Shown: positions 1-8,899, numbered from the stretch's first letter. The stretch is 46,076 nt of DNA from Leucobacter soli (GCF_910593785.1 NZ_CAJVAP010000024.1:1-46076); one strand, 5' to 3'. Numbers and translations are program-made. Notes: a model not told the origin generated them from the letters alone.

Positions 1-6
1 GACTCG

Positions 7-1020
7 CTACGATCCCGGGGGCCGAACGGTGAAGGGGTCCCAGCCGCGCGGCTCGCCCGGCTCCCCCCCCAGCAGCAGCGGCGCGCCGTCGTCCACCCGT
101 TCGCGCACCGCGCCGACCGGCAGGAACCCGGCAGGCAGCTCCGCCTCCGGCGGGAACGCGGCCAGCAGTCCGTGGTCCTCTCCCCCGTGGAGCATCGCGT
201 CGAGCGGCACGCGCTCGCCCTTCTGCGTGCCGAATCCTGCCGCCAGGGCCTCCGGGTCCAGGTCGAGCGAGACCCCGCTCGCGCGGGCGATCCGGGCGGC
301 GTCGATGGAGAGGCCGTCGGATACGTCGAGCATCGCGGTCGCTCCGCCGTCGGCTGCGGTGAGGCCAAGAGCGATCGGCGGCTCGGGTGCGAGCTGCGCG
401 CGGAGCGCGGCGGGGTGACGGTCGCGGAGCCCGAGAAGCCCGCGATCGTGCGCGACGCCTTCGTCCGCAGACTCGGCGAAGAGCAGCGAGAGGCCGATGC
501 CCGCGAGGCCGAGCGCCCCTGCGTACGCGACCACGTCGCCGGGGCGAGCACCGTCGCGGCGGATCGGGGGCCGCCCCTCCAGCTGACCGAGCGCGGTGAT
601 CGCCGCGGTGAGCACGGGCGCGCGGCTGAGGTCGCCCCCGACGACGCCGCAGCCGGGGGCGAGCGCCGTGCAGGCCGCGTCGAGCCCCTCTGCGATCACC
701 TCGAGCAGCGAGACGGGAGTATCGGCCGGGCAGGCGACGGCCGCCGTCAGCGCGGTGGGCCGCGCCCCCATCGCCGCCACGTCCGAGAGATTCGTCGCCG
801 CGAGCTTCCACCCCAGCTCGAATCCGCTGTGCCAGGCGAGCCGGAAGTCGGGGCCTTCGATCATCATGTCGCTCGTGACGACCGCCTCACCCGCGAAGGC
901 GAGCACGGCGCAGTCGTCTCCGGGCCCGAGACGGGTCGCCTCGGCCGGGCGCAGCCGCGCCAGGATCCGGCGCAGCACCTCCGACTCGCCCAGTGCTCCG
1001 ACCGTCTCTTCGCTCCGCAT
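7..1020 (-). CDS. thiL: Thiamine-monophosphate kinase
   Basis: Predicted to phosphorylate thiamine monophosphate with ATP to give the cofactor thiamine diphosphate in the cytoplasm. The 337-residue length is normal for ThiL. Family features seen are the N-terminal GPGDDCAVL metal/ATP-binding segment near residue 33, SDMMIEGPDF near residue 50 (the usual TTDMLVEGVHF position), the NLSDVAAMGARP helix, GGDLSRAP, and MLDVSDGLSIDAARIA near residue 232. The fold belongs to the PurM/AIR-synthase superfamily. The ATG at 1020 is preceded by GGGAGG with no spacing and, before that, TACCTT, so the mRNA may be leaderless. The gene is divergent from the DUF3515 gene across 41 bases. ThiL next to ddl and DUF3515 is a familiar actinobacterial arrangement. 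The stop codon lies just inside the window edge, so the gene is complete. Confidence 0.95.
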   Translation of the reverse strand: MRSEETVGALGESEVLRRILARLRPAEATRLGPGDDCAVLAFAGEAVVTSDMMIEGPDFRLAWHSGFELGWKLAATNLSDVAAMGARPTALTAAVACPADTPVSLLEVIAEGLDAACTALAPGCGVVGGDLSRAPVLTAAITALGQLEGRPPIRRDGARPGDVVAYAGALGLAGIGLSLLFAESADEGVAHDRGLLGLRDRHPAALRAQLAPEPPIALGLTAADGGATAMLDVSDGLSIDAARIARASGVSLDLDPEALAAGFGTQKGERVPLDAMLHGGEDHGLLAAFPPEAELPAGFLPVGAVRERVDDGAPLLLGGEPGEPRGWDPFTVRPPGS

Positions 1021-1026
1021 CCTCCC

Positions 1027-1055
1027 AAGGTATCGGGCGGCGGCCCCGGTAGCAT
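1027..1055. promoter_or_regulatory. Divergent -10 elements for thiL and the DUF3515 gene
   Basis: The 41-base divergent gap carries TAGCAT (1050-1055, plus strand) exactly six bases before the DUF3515 ATG, and TACCTT (minus strand, 1032-1027) exactly six bases before the thiL ATG. This spacing would start both transcripts at the A of the start codon. No convincing -35 boxes are seen. The leaderless reading is an inference from spacing. Confidence 0.5.
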
Positions 1056-1061
1056 CGAGGT

Positions 1062-1553
1062 ATGCCGCGCCCCGCTCCGATCGCCTCCGTGCTCTCCTCC
1101 CTGCTCGCCGCCCCGGCCCTCGTGCTCGGCCTCGCCGGATGCGCGGGCGAGGTGCCGATGACCCCGGCCGAGAACGCGAACGATCCGGCCTGCGCCGACG
1201 TGATCGTGCGTCTGCCGCAGACGCTCGCGGGGCTCGAGAAGCGCACGACGAACGCGCAGTCGACCGGCGCCTGGGGCGATCCCGTCGGCGTCCAGCTGAT
1301 CTGCGGCGAGACGCCGAGCGGCCCGACGACGGACGACTGCGTGAGCGTCAACGACGTCGACTGGATCATCGACCGTTCGCAGGCGCCCCTGTACCGCTTC
1401 GAGGCCTACGGCCGCACGCCCGGCCTGGCGGTGTACGTGGATGCGGAGCGCGCCAGCGGCACGGACGCGGTGGCGAGCCTGGGCTCCATCGCGAAGGTGC
1501 TGCCGCAGGAGCGCGCCTGCACCAGCCTCATCGACACGCTCGACCTCGACTGA
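1062..1553 (+). CDS. DUF3515-family lipoprotein
   Basis: A 163-residue exported lipoprotein of unknown function. The N-terminus has a hydrophobic signal segment (residues 8-25) ending in a lipobox LAGC with Cys27 as the predicted lipidation site. The mature part carries well-spaced cysteines (ACADV, LICGE, DDCVS, RACTS) and the motif WGDPVG, which I associate with the actinobacterial DUF3515 family, usually found between ddl and thiL. Here it is on the plus strand while ddl and thiL are on the minus strand. Its last 26 bases overlap the 3' end of the convergent acyltransferase gene. The start at 1062 fits a -10-like TAGCAT six bases upstream. The function cannot be derived from the sequence; a cell-envelope role is only suggested by the neighbours. 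Confidence 0.8.
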   Translation: MPRPAPIASVLSSLLAAPALVLGLAGCAGEVPMTPAENANDPACADVIVRLPQTLAGLEKRTTNAQSTGAWGDPVGVQLICGETPSGPTTDDCVSVNDVDWIIDRSQAPLYRFEAYGRTPGLAVYVDAERASGTDAVASLGSIAKVLPQERACTSLIDTLDLD

Positions 1554-3738
1554 TCTCTCGGCGGCCATCGAAGAGGATCTCGGCTCCCGCCTCGGTGCCC
1601 CGGAGCTTCGCCTCGAGCGGCTCGGCGAGGGTCTCGGCGTAGGTGGCGGTCAGGTGATGCGAATCCCGCCAGACGAACACGTTGCCGATGACCACCGCGC
1701 AGGAGTGCGGGTCCGGACACACCCAGTTGTTCATGTCGATCAGCTCGACATCGGCGTCGGCCGCCGCCTCGAGCTCCGGGAACACGCGTTCGTCGAGCGC
1801 CTCGCCCCGCGGCGTGGCGCAGACCGTCAGACGGTCCGGGTAGGCCGACGCGCACTCGGGTGCGTCCGAAGCCATCATCGGGGTGTCCTTGATCACGAGG
1901 ACCGGGATGCCCGCCTCGTCCATCTGCTCCCAGCGCTCGCCCAGGCCTTCGGCGAGCAGCCTGACCCGATGCTCGTCCTGCGCCACCTCCCCGCTGTCCA
2001 TCACGGCACGGGTGGTCGCGCCGGCGGTGATGATCAGGTCGGGATCGAGCGTGTCGATCTCGTCGATGAGCGCCCGGTTCCAGCTGTCGCATTCCTCGTA
2101 GGCCACCCCGTCGCGCGCCTGGGGGACGTCGGCGAACGAGCAGGCCGCCTTGGTATGGGTCACGAGCCGCCAATCGTGCTCCTCGGCGAGTTCGATCATG
2201 GTGGGGATCCAGTTGATCGTGTGGGAGTCCCCGACGAGCATGACGGTGTCGTCGCTCTCCTCGTCTCCGAACACGCAGCCGTTCGGCTCGGTGTGCTCGT
2301 GACGCAGGCTGCAGCCGTTCCGGTAGACGACCGAGTAGTCCTCTCGAGCGTCGATCGCGGCGGGGAGGAAGCCATCCGCGACCACGTCCACCGGTCGGCC
2401 CGCGTCGGAGAAGCTCGCTATCGAGTCGTCGGAGAAGTCGTCGGTCAGCGCCTCCGCACCGAGCTTACGATCCCCCAGCTCGACGACGGGGGCCGTCGCC
2501 TTCGGCGCTACCCCGACCGTCGCCGCCGCGGCCACCGTCGCGGCCACGAGCAGGCCGCCGGCCCGCAGCGAGGCCGCCACCGAGCGTTTCACCCGGTTCC
2601 AGTCCCGAAAGGGGATCTCGATGTAGCGATAGCTCAGCCAGGCCGGAAGCACGGAGAGCAGCACGATCGCCAGCCCCCATCGGGCTCGCAGCTCGCCGCC
2701 GAGCAGGTAGGTGCCGAAGACGACCAGTGGCCAGTGCCAGAGGTAGAGCGAGTACGAGATGTCCCCGATCCAGCGCATGGGGCCGAGGCTGAGCAGCCGG
2801 CCGACGCCTCGCCCGGCTCGACCGCCCATGCCGCCCGCGATCACCGCCGCGGTGGAGAGCGTCGGCAGCAGCGCGGCAGCGCCGGGGAACGCCGGTGCCG
2901 TCGAGTCGTACCAGAGCGAGGCGGCGACGATGCCCGCGAGTCCCGCCCAGCCCAGCAGGCGGCCGAACCAGTCCGGGATCCGTTCCACGAAGTGCGCGAA
3001 TACGGCCAGTGCCGCCCCGATCGCCAGTTCCCAGAGCCGCGTCGTCGTCACGAAGTAGGCGGGTGCCGGCGCGTCGGCCGTGTAGCGGATCGACCAGAGC
3101 AGCGAGGGGACGAGGATCAGCAGGGCGCCGGCTCCTGCAGCGACCGAGAGCTGCGACCGTGAGACCGCCGACGCCGGGGCGTGACGTCCGCCTCGTCGGC
3201 GGAGCAGAGCGAGCAGTGCGACGAGCAGCAGCGGCCAGACGATGTAGAACTGCTCCTCTACGGAGAGCGTCCAGAAGTGCCGGATGGGGCTCGCCGCGAG
3301 GTCCGCGTTCAAATAGTCGGTCGTGCCCGCGAAGATCCAGTTGACGATGTAGAGCGCGGCACCGCCGGCTTCGATGCCGATCTGCTGCCAGCGTATCCGC
3401 GGCAGGATGAGCACGGTCAGGAGCAGCGTGGCGACCAGTACCACGGTCGCCGCCGGCAGGATCCGGCGGATCCTGCGCGCGTAGAAGTCCATGAGGCGCA
3501 CTCGCCCGGTGCGCAGTGCCTCGCGAAGGAGGAGTCCGGTGATGAGGTAGCCGGAGATGACGAAGAAGACGTCGACGCCGACGAAGCCGCCGGGCATGAA
3601 CGGGAAGTTCGCGTGATAGAGCAGGACGACGCCGACGGCGACGGCGCGGAGGCCTTGGATGTCCGGGCGGAAGCCCGCGACCGGCGCCGGTACGGGAGCC
3701 CTCGTCGGTCGCACGGCAGCAGCTGCGGACGCGTGCAT
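1528..3738 (-). CDS. OafA/YrhL-type membrane acyltransferase with SGNH domain
   Basis: A 736-residue integral-membrane O-acyltransferase, expected to transfer acyl groups to a surface polysaccharide or other envelope glycan. Residues 22-380 form the acyltransferase-3 domain, with FRPDIQGLRA, the YH pair at 41-42, FVGVDVFFVISGYLI, the FYARRIRRILP loop and SYSLYLWHWP near 328. About ten hydrophobic segments follow one another. A membrane-anchored linker leads to a C-terminal SGNH-hydrolase-like domain with the catalytic block GDSH (503-506) and a closing Asp-His pair in WRDSHHLTA near residue 695. The ATG at 3738 is preceded by TAGCGT at a six-base distance. The gene ends inside the DUF3515 gene (26-base convergent overlap) and seems to be an insertion into the usual ddl-DUF3515-thiL neighbourhood. 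The acceptor cannot be named. Confidence 0.9.
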   Translation of the reverse strand: MHASAAAAVRPTRAPVPAPVAGFRPDIQGLRAVAVGVVLLYHANFPFMPGGFVGVDVFFVISGYLITGLLLREALRTGRVRLMDFYARRIRRILPAATVVLVATLLLTVLILPRIRWQQIGIEAGGAALYIVNWIFAGTTDYLNADLAASPIRHFWTLSVEEQFYIVWPLLLVALLALLRRRGGRHAPASAVSRSQLSVAAGAGALLILVPSLLWSIRYTADAPAPAYFVTTTRLWELAIGAALAVFAHFVERIPDWFGRLLGWAGLAGIVAASLWYDSTAPAFPGAAALLPTLSTAAVIAGGMGGRAGRGVGRLLSLGPMRWIGDISYSLYLWHWPLVVFGTYLLGGELRARWGLAIVLLSVLPAWLSYRYIEIPFRDWNRVKRSVAASLRAGGLLVAATVAAAATVGVAPKATAPVVELGDRKLGAEALTDDFSDDSIASFSDAGRPVDVVADGFLPAAIDAREDYSVVYRNGCSLRHEHTEPNGCVFGDEESDDTVMLVGDSHTINWIPTMIELAEEHDWRLVTHTKAACSFADVPQARDGVAYEECDSWNRALIDEIDTLDPDLIITAGATTRAVMDSGEVAQDEHRVRLLAEGLGERWEQMDEAGIPVLVIKDTPMMASDAPECASAYPDRLTVCATPRGEALDERVFPELEAAADADVELIDMNNWVCPDPHSCAVVIGNVFVWRDSHHLTATYAETLAEPLEAKLRGTEAGAEILFDGRREISRGRACR

Positions 3739-3744
3739 GTTCCG

Positions 3745-3750
3745 ACGCTA
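3745..3750 (-). promoter_or_regulatory. -10-like element for the acyltransferase gene
   Basis: TAGCGT on the minus strand lies exactly six bases before the ATG at 3738. The spacing suggests a leaderless transcript. No clear -35 box is seen. Confidence 0.4.
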
Positions 3751-3793
3751 GCCGCCCGAGATGAGAGGTGCGTGAGATCCGGATGAGAACTGG

Positions 3794-3831
3794 CCGAGCC
3801 TCGCCGGCGCACCGGAGTCGACGAGGCTCGG
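3794..3831 (-). terminator. Hairpin downstream of ddl
   Basis: CCGAGCCTCG (3794-3803) and CGAGGCTCGG (3822-3831) form a perfect 10-base-pair stem, and CCGG pairs within the loop can extend it. It lies 22 bases beyond the ddl stop codon, at the end of the leuC-ddl operon. There is no run of T, which is common for actinobacterial terminators. Confidence 0.6.
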
Positions 3832-3853
3832 TGAAACCGGATGCAGGTGGGCG

Positions 3854-4969
3854 TCAGGCCCCGAGCGCCAGCTCGATCAGCTCGGTGATCAGCTCGGTGT
3901 AACCGAGCCCGGACTCCTCCCAGAGCCGCGGATACATCGATATGGGCGTGAAGCCGGGCAGGGTGTTGATCTCGTTGAGCACCGGCCCGTCGGCGGTGAG
4001 GAAGAAGTCGATGCGCGCGAGGCCGGCGCACTGCGCCACCTCGAACGCGGTGACGGCGGCGTCGCGGATCGCGGCGAACTCGGCCGCCGCCACCTGCGCC
4101 GGCAGTTCGAGCCTCACGCCCGCGGCCCCGAGGTACTTGGCCTCGAAGTCGTAGAAGTCGCGGCCGTCGAAGACGATCTCGCCGATCACGGAGCTCGTAC
4201 GCGGTGTGCCGCCGTCACGGCTCTGCAGCACGGCGATCTCGACCTCGCGCCCCGCGATGCCGGACTCGACGAGCACCAGGCTGTCCTCGGCGAAGGCGAC
4301 ATCGAGTGCGGCCGGCAGCTCGTCCGCCGAAGCGACGCGGCTCACGCCCACACTCGATCCCGCCCGATTCGGCTTCACGAAGAGCGGATACTCGAGGCCG
4401 TCGTCGAGGCGCGAGACGAGCGCGGGATCGCGCTCCATCTCCGAACGGGTCACGGTGCGCCAGGGAGCGACCGGGATCCCGGCGGCATCGAGCACGACCT
4501 TCAGTGCGTGCTTGTCCATGCAGAGGGCCGAGGAGAGCACGCCGCAGCCGACGTACGGCAGGTCGACGAGGTCGAGCATGCCCTGCACCGTTCCGTCCTC
4601 GCCGTAGGGGCCGTGCAGGGTGGGCAGCACGACGTCGACGCGCCCCAGTGAGCGCAATCGACCGTCGGATTCGATCACCGTGAGGGCGCGCGTCTCCGTC
4701 GAGGCCGGCCACAGCACGCGCGTACCGTTCTCGGGCACCTCTGGCAGTCCCTCGGCATCGAGACGGTAGCCCTGCAGCTCCGCCTCGTCGAGCAGCACGG
4801 TGGCGCCCGTCTTCGTGATGCCGACCGGGATCACGTCGAACCGGTCGCGGTCGATCGCGCGAAGCACGCCGGCCGCGGTGACGCAGCTGATCCCGTGCTC
4901 GCTCGACCTGCCGCCGAACAGCAGCACGACGGTTCGCTTCGTCACGGCGCCCACCGGCTCCCCGCTCAT
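3854..4969 (-). CDS. ddl: D-alanine--D-alanine ligase
   Basis: Cytoplasmic ATP-grasp enzyme joining two D-alanines for peptidoglycan precursors. The 371 residues match the family. Seen are GGRSSEHGISC (residues 19-29), LHGPYGEDGTVQG, VGCGVLSSALCMDK, LFVKPNRAGSSVGVS (ATP-binding lysine), CAGLARIDFFL and NEINTLPGFTPISMYP near the C-terminus, where the Glu/Asn metal ligands and the glycine-rich loop lie. The reading frame stays open far upstream, but the ATG at 4969 overlaps the gpsA stop codon in an ATGA junction and gives the correct N-terminus, so that start was chosen. It is the last gene of the leuC-ddl operon. Confidence 0.96.
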   Translation of the reverse strand: MSGEPVGAVTKRTVVLLFGGRSSEHGISCVTAAGVLRAIDRDRFDVIPVGITKTGATVLLDEAELQGYRLDAEGLPEVPENGTRVLWPASTETRALTVIESDGRLRSLGRVDVVLPTLHGPYGEDGTVQGMLDLVDLPYVGCGVLSSALCMDKHALKVVLDAAGIPVAPWRTVTRSEMERDPALVSRLDDGLEYPLFVKPNRAGSSVGVSRVASADELPAALDVAFAEDSLVLVESGIAGREVEIAVLQSRDGGTPRTSSVIGEIVFDGRDFYDFEAKYLGAAGVRLELPAQVAAAEFAAIRDAAVTAFEVAQCAGLARIDFFLTADGPVLNEINTLPGFTPISMYPRLWEESGLGYTELITELIELALGA

Positions 4970-6102
4970 GCGGCGTTCCCCTTCGTCCGTCCGAACAGCC
5001 GGGCCCAGAGACCGGGCCGGGAGCCGAAGCTCATCTCGGGCCGCGGCACGTCGTCCTCGGTGGCGAGGTGCGGCGCGAGATTCTTCGGCGCCATGGTGCC
5101 TTCGAGGACCATCTGCACCTGCTGCACGATCGGCATGGGCACCCCGCGTTCCTTGGCGAGCTCCAGCACCGGCGCCACCGAGGTGATGCCCTCGGCGGTC
5201 TGCTGCATCTGCTCCTTCGTCTCCTCGAGCGAGAAGCCCTGGCCGATCAGCCGCCCGGCCGTGTTGTTGCGCGAGAGCGGGGACTGGCAGGTGGCGATCA
5301 GGTCGCCGAGGCCGGCGAGGCCGGCGAGCGTGGTCGGATCGGCGCCCTGGGGAACGGCGAACTCGGTCATCTCGGCGAGGCCGCGCGTGATGATCGCGGC
5401 CTTGGTGTTCTCGCCGTAGCCCACACCGTCGACGATGCCGATGGCGAGGGCGATGAGGTTCTTCAGCACGCCGCCGAGCTCGGTGCCGATCACGTCGGTG
5501 TTCACGTAGCTGCGGAAGTAGGGAGCCGCGCACGCGGTCGCGATATCCTGAGCCGCTTCGAGGGAGGCGCAGGAGGCGACGGCGCCGGTCGGCTGCTCAC
5601 GGGCGATCTCGAGCGCGATGTTGGGGCCGGAGAGCACGCCGATGCGCTCGGGTTCGAGGTCGAGGGTGTCGGCGATGACCTCGCTCATCCGCATGAGCGT
5701 GCCGCGCTCGACGCCCTTGACGAGGCTGACGAGCACCGCCCCGGGCTCGAGGTAGGGCTCGAGCTCACCGAGGTTCGCACGCAGCGACTGGCTGGGCACG
5801 GCGAGGAAGACGAGCGAGGCTCCGGCGAGCGCCCGCTCCAGCTCGCTCGTCGCCTGCAACGACTTCGGCAGGTTGATGCCGGGAAGGTACTGGGTGTTGC
5901 GCTTGGCGACCTGGATCTCCTGCGCCACTTCGGGGCGGCGCGCCCACACGGTCACGTCGCATCCTGCGTCGGCGAGCACCTTTGCGAAGGTGGTGCCCCA
6001 GCTGCCTGCCCCGATGACCGCGACCTTGCGGCCGCGATTGCGCTTGGGGCTCGCCGGGCCGGATCCGGCGGCGCCCGCAGGCGCTCCCGCGGCGGCGCTC
6101 AA
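4966..6102 (-). CDS. gpsA: NAD(P)-dependent glycerol-3-phosphate dehydrogenase
   Basis: Reduces dihydroxyacetone phosphate to sn-glycerol-3-phosphate for phospholipid synthesis. The nucleotide-binding motif GAGSWGTTFA begins at residue 31. The conserved GVLKNLIALAIGIVDGVGYGENTKAA segment holds the catalytic lysine, followed by the GLGDLIATCQSPLSRN motif. An ATG at 6144 lies inside plsC. I prefer the TTG at 6102, which overlaps the plsC stop (TTGA, 4 bases) and suggests translational coupling. This gives 378 residues with an alanine/glycine-rich N-terminal extension and a roughly 35-residue C-terminal tail, somewhat longer than the usual ~335. The start is uncertain; the identity is not. Confidence 0.94.
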   Translation of the reverse strand: MSAAAGAPAGAAGSGPASPKRNRGRKVAVIGAGSWGTTFAKVLADAGCDVTVWARRPEVAQEIQVAKRNTQYLPGINLPKSLQATSELERALAGASLVFLAVPSQSLRANLGELEPYLEPGAVLVSLVKGVERGTLMRMSEVIADTLDLEPERIGVLSGPNIALEIAREQPTGAVASCASLEAAQDIATACAAPYFRSYVNTDVIGTELGGVLKNLIALAIGIVDGVGYGENTKAAIITRGLAEMTEFAVPQGADPTTLAGLAGLGDLIATCQSPLSRNNTAGRLIGQGFSLEETKEQMQQTAEGITSVAPVLELAKERGVPMPIVQQVQMVLEGTMAPKNLAPHLATEDDVPRPEMSFGSRPGLWARLFGRTKGNAA

Positions 6103-6872
6103 AAGCGCCCCGTCTCGGTCTGGTCGTGGTCGGCAGGATCCCACAGCTCCGTCGGCGGCTGCTCCCCGCGGAGCCCCGCGAGCAGCGCGGTGATCTCGCC
6201 CATGAGCAGCGCGGTGGCCTCGTTGATCGCCTTGGGCTCCGTCTCCCGGCCGGCGAACCGGCTGAGGTCGATCGGTTCGCCGACGGCGACGTGGATCGTC
6301 TTGCGCGGGATCGGATGGATGCCCTTGCCGTAGCGCGGCATCAGCTCCTGGGTACCCCAGTGCGCCATCGGGATCAGCGGGATGCCCGAGGCGAGCGCGA
6401 GCCGCACGGCGCCGCTCTTGCCCCGCATGGGCCAGAGCTCGGGATCGCGGGTCAGCGTGCCCTCCGGGTAGACGATCACGCCGGCTTCGCGCCTGATCAG
6501 CTCACCGGCCGCGCCCAGCGGATTGCCGTCGCCGCCTCGGCGCACGACGCCCTGCCGCTCGACCGGGATCTGGCCCGAGCCGCGCAGCAGCCAGCCCAGG
6601 ACCGGGATCTTGAACAGGCTGGCCTTCGCCATGAACCGGGGCAGGCGCCCCAGATGCCAGACGGCCGCGCCCATCGCGATCGGGTCGATCTCGCTGTAGT
6701 GGTTCGGCGAGAGGATGAAGGGGCCGGTCTGCGGCAGCTTCGAGTCGCGCGTGAAGCGGTACCGCACCATGCACGACCAGAGCGGCAGGATCAGAACGGC
6801 GAGCAGCCAGAAGAAGCTCGGCCGTCGCTTCTCATGCGACGGCCGGGCACGGAGCTTCACGGTCTCGGGCAT
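6099..6872 (-). CDS. plsC: 1-acyl-sn-glycerol-3-phosphate acyltransferase (PlsC family)
   Basis: A 257-residue membrane-associated acyltransferase expected to convert lysophosphatidic acid to phosphatidic acid. The HX4D catalytic motif is seen as NHYSEID near residue 57, a single N-terminal hydrophobic segment spans about residues 19-36, and the second substrate motif YPEGTLTRD is near residue 135, followed by GKSGAVRLALASGIPLIPMA. Located between murA and gpsA, it fits phospholipid synthesis together with gpsA. The ATG at 6872 lies ten bases after the murA stop, whose TAG is also the first half of a -10-like TAGCGT, so the gene may have its own leaderless transcript. The acyl-donor type is not readable. 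Confidence 0.9.
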   Translation of the reverse strand: MPETVKLRARPSHEKRRPSFFWLLAVLILPLWSCMVRYRFTRDSKLPQTGPFILSPNHYSEIDPIAMGAAVWHLGRLPRFMAKASLFKIPVLGWLLRGSGQIPVERQGVVRRGGDGNPLGAAGELIRREAGVIVYPEGTLTRDPELWPMRGKSGAVRLALASGIPLIPMAHWGTQELMPRYGKGIHPIPRKTIHVAVGEPIDLSRFAGRETEPKAINEATALLMGEITALLAGLRGEQPPTELWDPADHDQTETGRF

Positions 6873-6878
6873 AGTCCA

Positions 6879-6884
6879 ACGCTA
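6879..6884 (-). promoter_or_regulatory. -10-like element for plsC, made from the murA stop codon
   Basis: TAGCGT on the minus strand spans the murA TAG stop and lies exactly six bases before the plsC ATG. The same layout occurs at 14248 for the YibE/F gene. An internal leaderless promoter is inferred. Confidence 0.4.
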
Positions 6885-8285
6885 CCCCTCGAACACGAAG
6901 TCGGCGCCCAGCAGGCGCAGCTTCTCGATGAAGTTCTCGTAGCCGCGCGAGATGATGCCGAGATTGGTCACCTTGGTCTGCCCGCTGGCCGTGAGCGCCG
7001 CGATGAGGTGGCTGAATCCGCCGCGCAGATCGGGCACCTCGATGTCGGATCCGGTGAGCGGCGTGGGGCCGGTGATCACGGCGGCCTGCTCGAACTCGCG
7101 GCGCTTCACCCGTCGGGCCTCGTCGGCCAGGCCGTCCTTGTAGACGACGATGTTCGCGCCCATCTCGTTGAGCGCGTCGGTGAAGCCGAAACGGTTCTCG
7201 TAGACGGTCTCGTGGATGGTCGAGACCCCCTCCGCCTGGGTGAGCGCGACAACGAGCGGCTGCTGCCAGTCGGTCATGAAGCCGGGGTGCACGTCGGTCT
7301 CGATCGTCACCGGCTTGAGCGCGCCGCCCGGGTGCCAGAAGCGGATGCCGTCGTCGTGCACGTCGAAATCGCCGCCGACCTTGCGGAACACGTTCAGGAA
7401 GGTCATCATCTCTTCCTGCTGCGCACCGCCGACGAACACGTCGCCCTTCGTCGCGAGCGCCGCGGCGGCCCAGCTGGCGGCCTCGTTGCGGTCGAAGATC
7501 GCCGCGTGGTCGTAACCGCGCAGCTCTTTCACGCCCTCGATGAAGATGACGCGGTTCGGCTCGACCGTGATGATCGCGCCCATCTTCTGCAGGATGCAGA
7601 TGAGATCGATGATCTCGGGCTCGATGGCGGCGTTGCGCAGCTCGGTCTGCCCCTCGGCCAGCACCGAGGTGAGCAGCACCTGCTCGGTCGCGCCGACCGA
7701 GGGGTAGGGCAGCTCGATGTTCGCGCCGGTGAGGCCGTTCGGCGCGCTCAGGCTGATTCCGCTCGGCAGCTTCTCGACGATGGCGCCGAACTTGCGCAGC
7801 GCGTCGAGGTGGAAGTCGATGGGGCGGTCGCCGATGCGGCAGCCGCCGAGGTCGGGGATGAACGCCTCGCCCAGCCGGTGCAGCAGCGGGCCGCAGAAGA
7901 GGATCGGGATGCGCGAGGAGCCCGCGTGCGCATCGATGTCGGCGTGGTGGGCGCGCTCGACGTTCGACGGGTCGAGGCGCCACTCCCCCGGATCCTCGCC
8001 GCGCGTGATGAGCACGCCGTGGAGGGCCAGCAGGCCCGCCACGACGCGCACGTCCGAGATGTTCGGCACGTTGCGGAGCACGCTCGGCGTCTGTCCGAGA
8101 AGCGCCGCGACCATCGCCTTGGTGGCGAGGTTCTTCGCCCCCCGCACCTCGATGCGGCCGGTCAGCGGGCGACCGCCGTTGATGATGATCTCATCGGATG
8201 TCAGACCCACACGAGCGCCGGCCTTGCGCGCATCCTGCTTGAGTCCCTCGGCATGGTCCTGCGCGGCGATCTCGGTGTTGGTCAC
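6882..8285 (-). CDS. murA: UDP-N-acetylglucosamine 1-carboxyvinyltransferase
   Basis: First committed enzyme of peptidoglycan synthesis, transferring enolpyruvate from phosphoenolpyruvate to UDP-GlcNAc. Family markers are INGGRPLTGRIEVRGAKNLATKAM near residue 35, the catalytic cysteine in GGCRIGDRPIDFH (Cys149), EVPDLRGGFSHLIAALTASG and the C-terminal GYENFIEKLRLLGA. The open frame extends far upstream into leuD. The GTG at 8285 was chosen because AGGAG lies seven bases before it, just after the leuD stop, and it gives 467 residues with a short N-terminal extension typical of actinobacterial homologues. It sits in the leuCD-murA-plsC-gpsA-ddl operon, eleven bases after leuD. Confidence 0.95.
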   Translation of the reverse strand: MTNTEIAAQDHAEGLKQDARKAGARVGLTSDEIIINGGRPLTGRIEVRGAKNLATKAMVAALLGQTPSVLRNVPNISDVRVVAGLLALHGVLITRGEDPGEWRLDPSNVERAHHADIDAHAGSSRIPILFCGPLLHRLGEAFIPDLGGCRIGDRPIDFHLDALRKFGAIVEKLPSGISLSAPNGLTGANIELPYPSVGATEQVLLTSVLAEGQTELRNAAIEPEIIDLICILQKMGAIITVEPNRVIFIEGVKELRGYDHAAIFDRNEAASWAAAALATKGDVFVGGAQQEEMMTFLNVFRKVGGDFDVHDDGIRFWHPGGALKPVTIETDVHPGFMTDWQQPLVVALTQAEGVSTIHETVYENRFGFTDALNEMGANIVVYKDGLADEARRVKRREFEQAAVITGPTPLTGSDIEVPDLRGGFSHLIAALTASGQTKVTNLGIISRGYENFIEKLRLLGADFVFEG

Positions 8286-8296
8286 GCGTCTACTCC

Positions 8297-8899
8297 TCAG
8301 GCGCTCTTCACGGGCAGCGTCGTCGGCATCCAGGCCGGCCGGCGCGCCTCGAATTCGGTGATGTCCTGCTCGTTGCGCAGGGTGAGGGAGATGTCGTCGA
8401 GGCCCTCGAGCAGACGCCAACGGGTGTAGTCGTCGATCTGGAACGGCACGACGAGTTCGCCCGCGGTCACGGTGCGATCCTCGAGGCTCACCGTCAGCTG
8501 CGCGCCGGGGTTCGCGTCGAGCACCTCCCAGATCCGCTCGACGTCGGCCTCTTCGACCTGCGCCGCGAGCAGCCCCTGCTTGCCGGAGTTGCCGCGGAAG
8601 ATGTCGGCGAAACGCGCCGAGATGACGACCTTGAAACCGTAGTCCCGCAGCGCCCACACCGCGTGCTCGCGCGAGGATCCCGTGCCGAAATCGGGGCCGG
8701 CGACGAGGATCTCGGCACCCGCGTAGACGGGCTGGTTGAGGACGAATCCGGGATCCTGCCGCCAGTGGTGGAACAGCGCGTCCTCGAAACCGGTCTTGGT
8801 GACGCGTTTCAGGAAGACGGCGGGAATGATCTGGTCGGTGTCGACGTTCGAGCGCTTCAGCGGAGCGGCGATTCCGGTCAGGGTGGTGAACTTCTCCAT
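8297..8899 (-). CDS. leuD: 3-isopropylmalate dehydratase small subunit
   Basis: Swivelling small subunit that pairs with LeuC to isomerise 2-isopropylmalate to 3-isopropylmalate in leucine biosynthesis. The 200-residue protein has the family start [31 protein letters not shown] and the substrate-specificity segment [17 protein letters not shown] near residue 68, followed by [15 protein letters not shown]. The ATG at 8899 was chosen because it lies only two bases after the leuC stop codon and gives the canonical N-terminus, although the same frame is open through leuC. The two subunits are co-transcribed. Confidence 0.97.
   Translation of the reverse strand: MEKFTTLTGIAAPLKRSNVDTDQIIPAVFLKRVTKTGFEDALFHHWRQDPGFVLNQPVYAGAEILVAGPDFGTGSSREHAVWALRDYGFKVVISARFADIFRGNSGKQGLLAAQVEEADVERIWEVLDANPGAQLTVSLEDRTVTAGELVVPFQIDDYTRWRLLEGLDDISLTLRNEQDITEFEARRPAWMPTTLPVKSA

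Noticed and set aside
4970-5533. Extended ddl reading frame reaching 559 residues
   Set aside because: The extra N-terminal part is a shadow of gpsA rich in Arg and His; the ATG at 4969 with an ATGA overlap gives the normal Ddl length.
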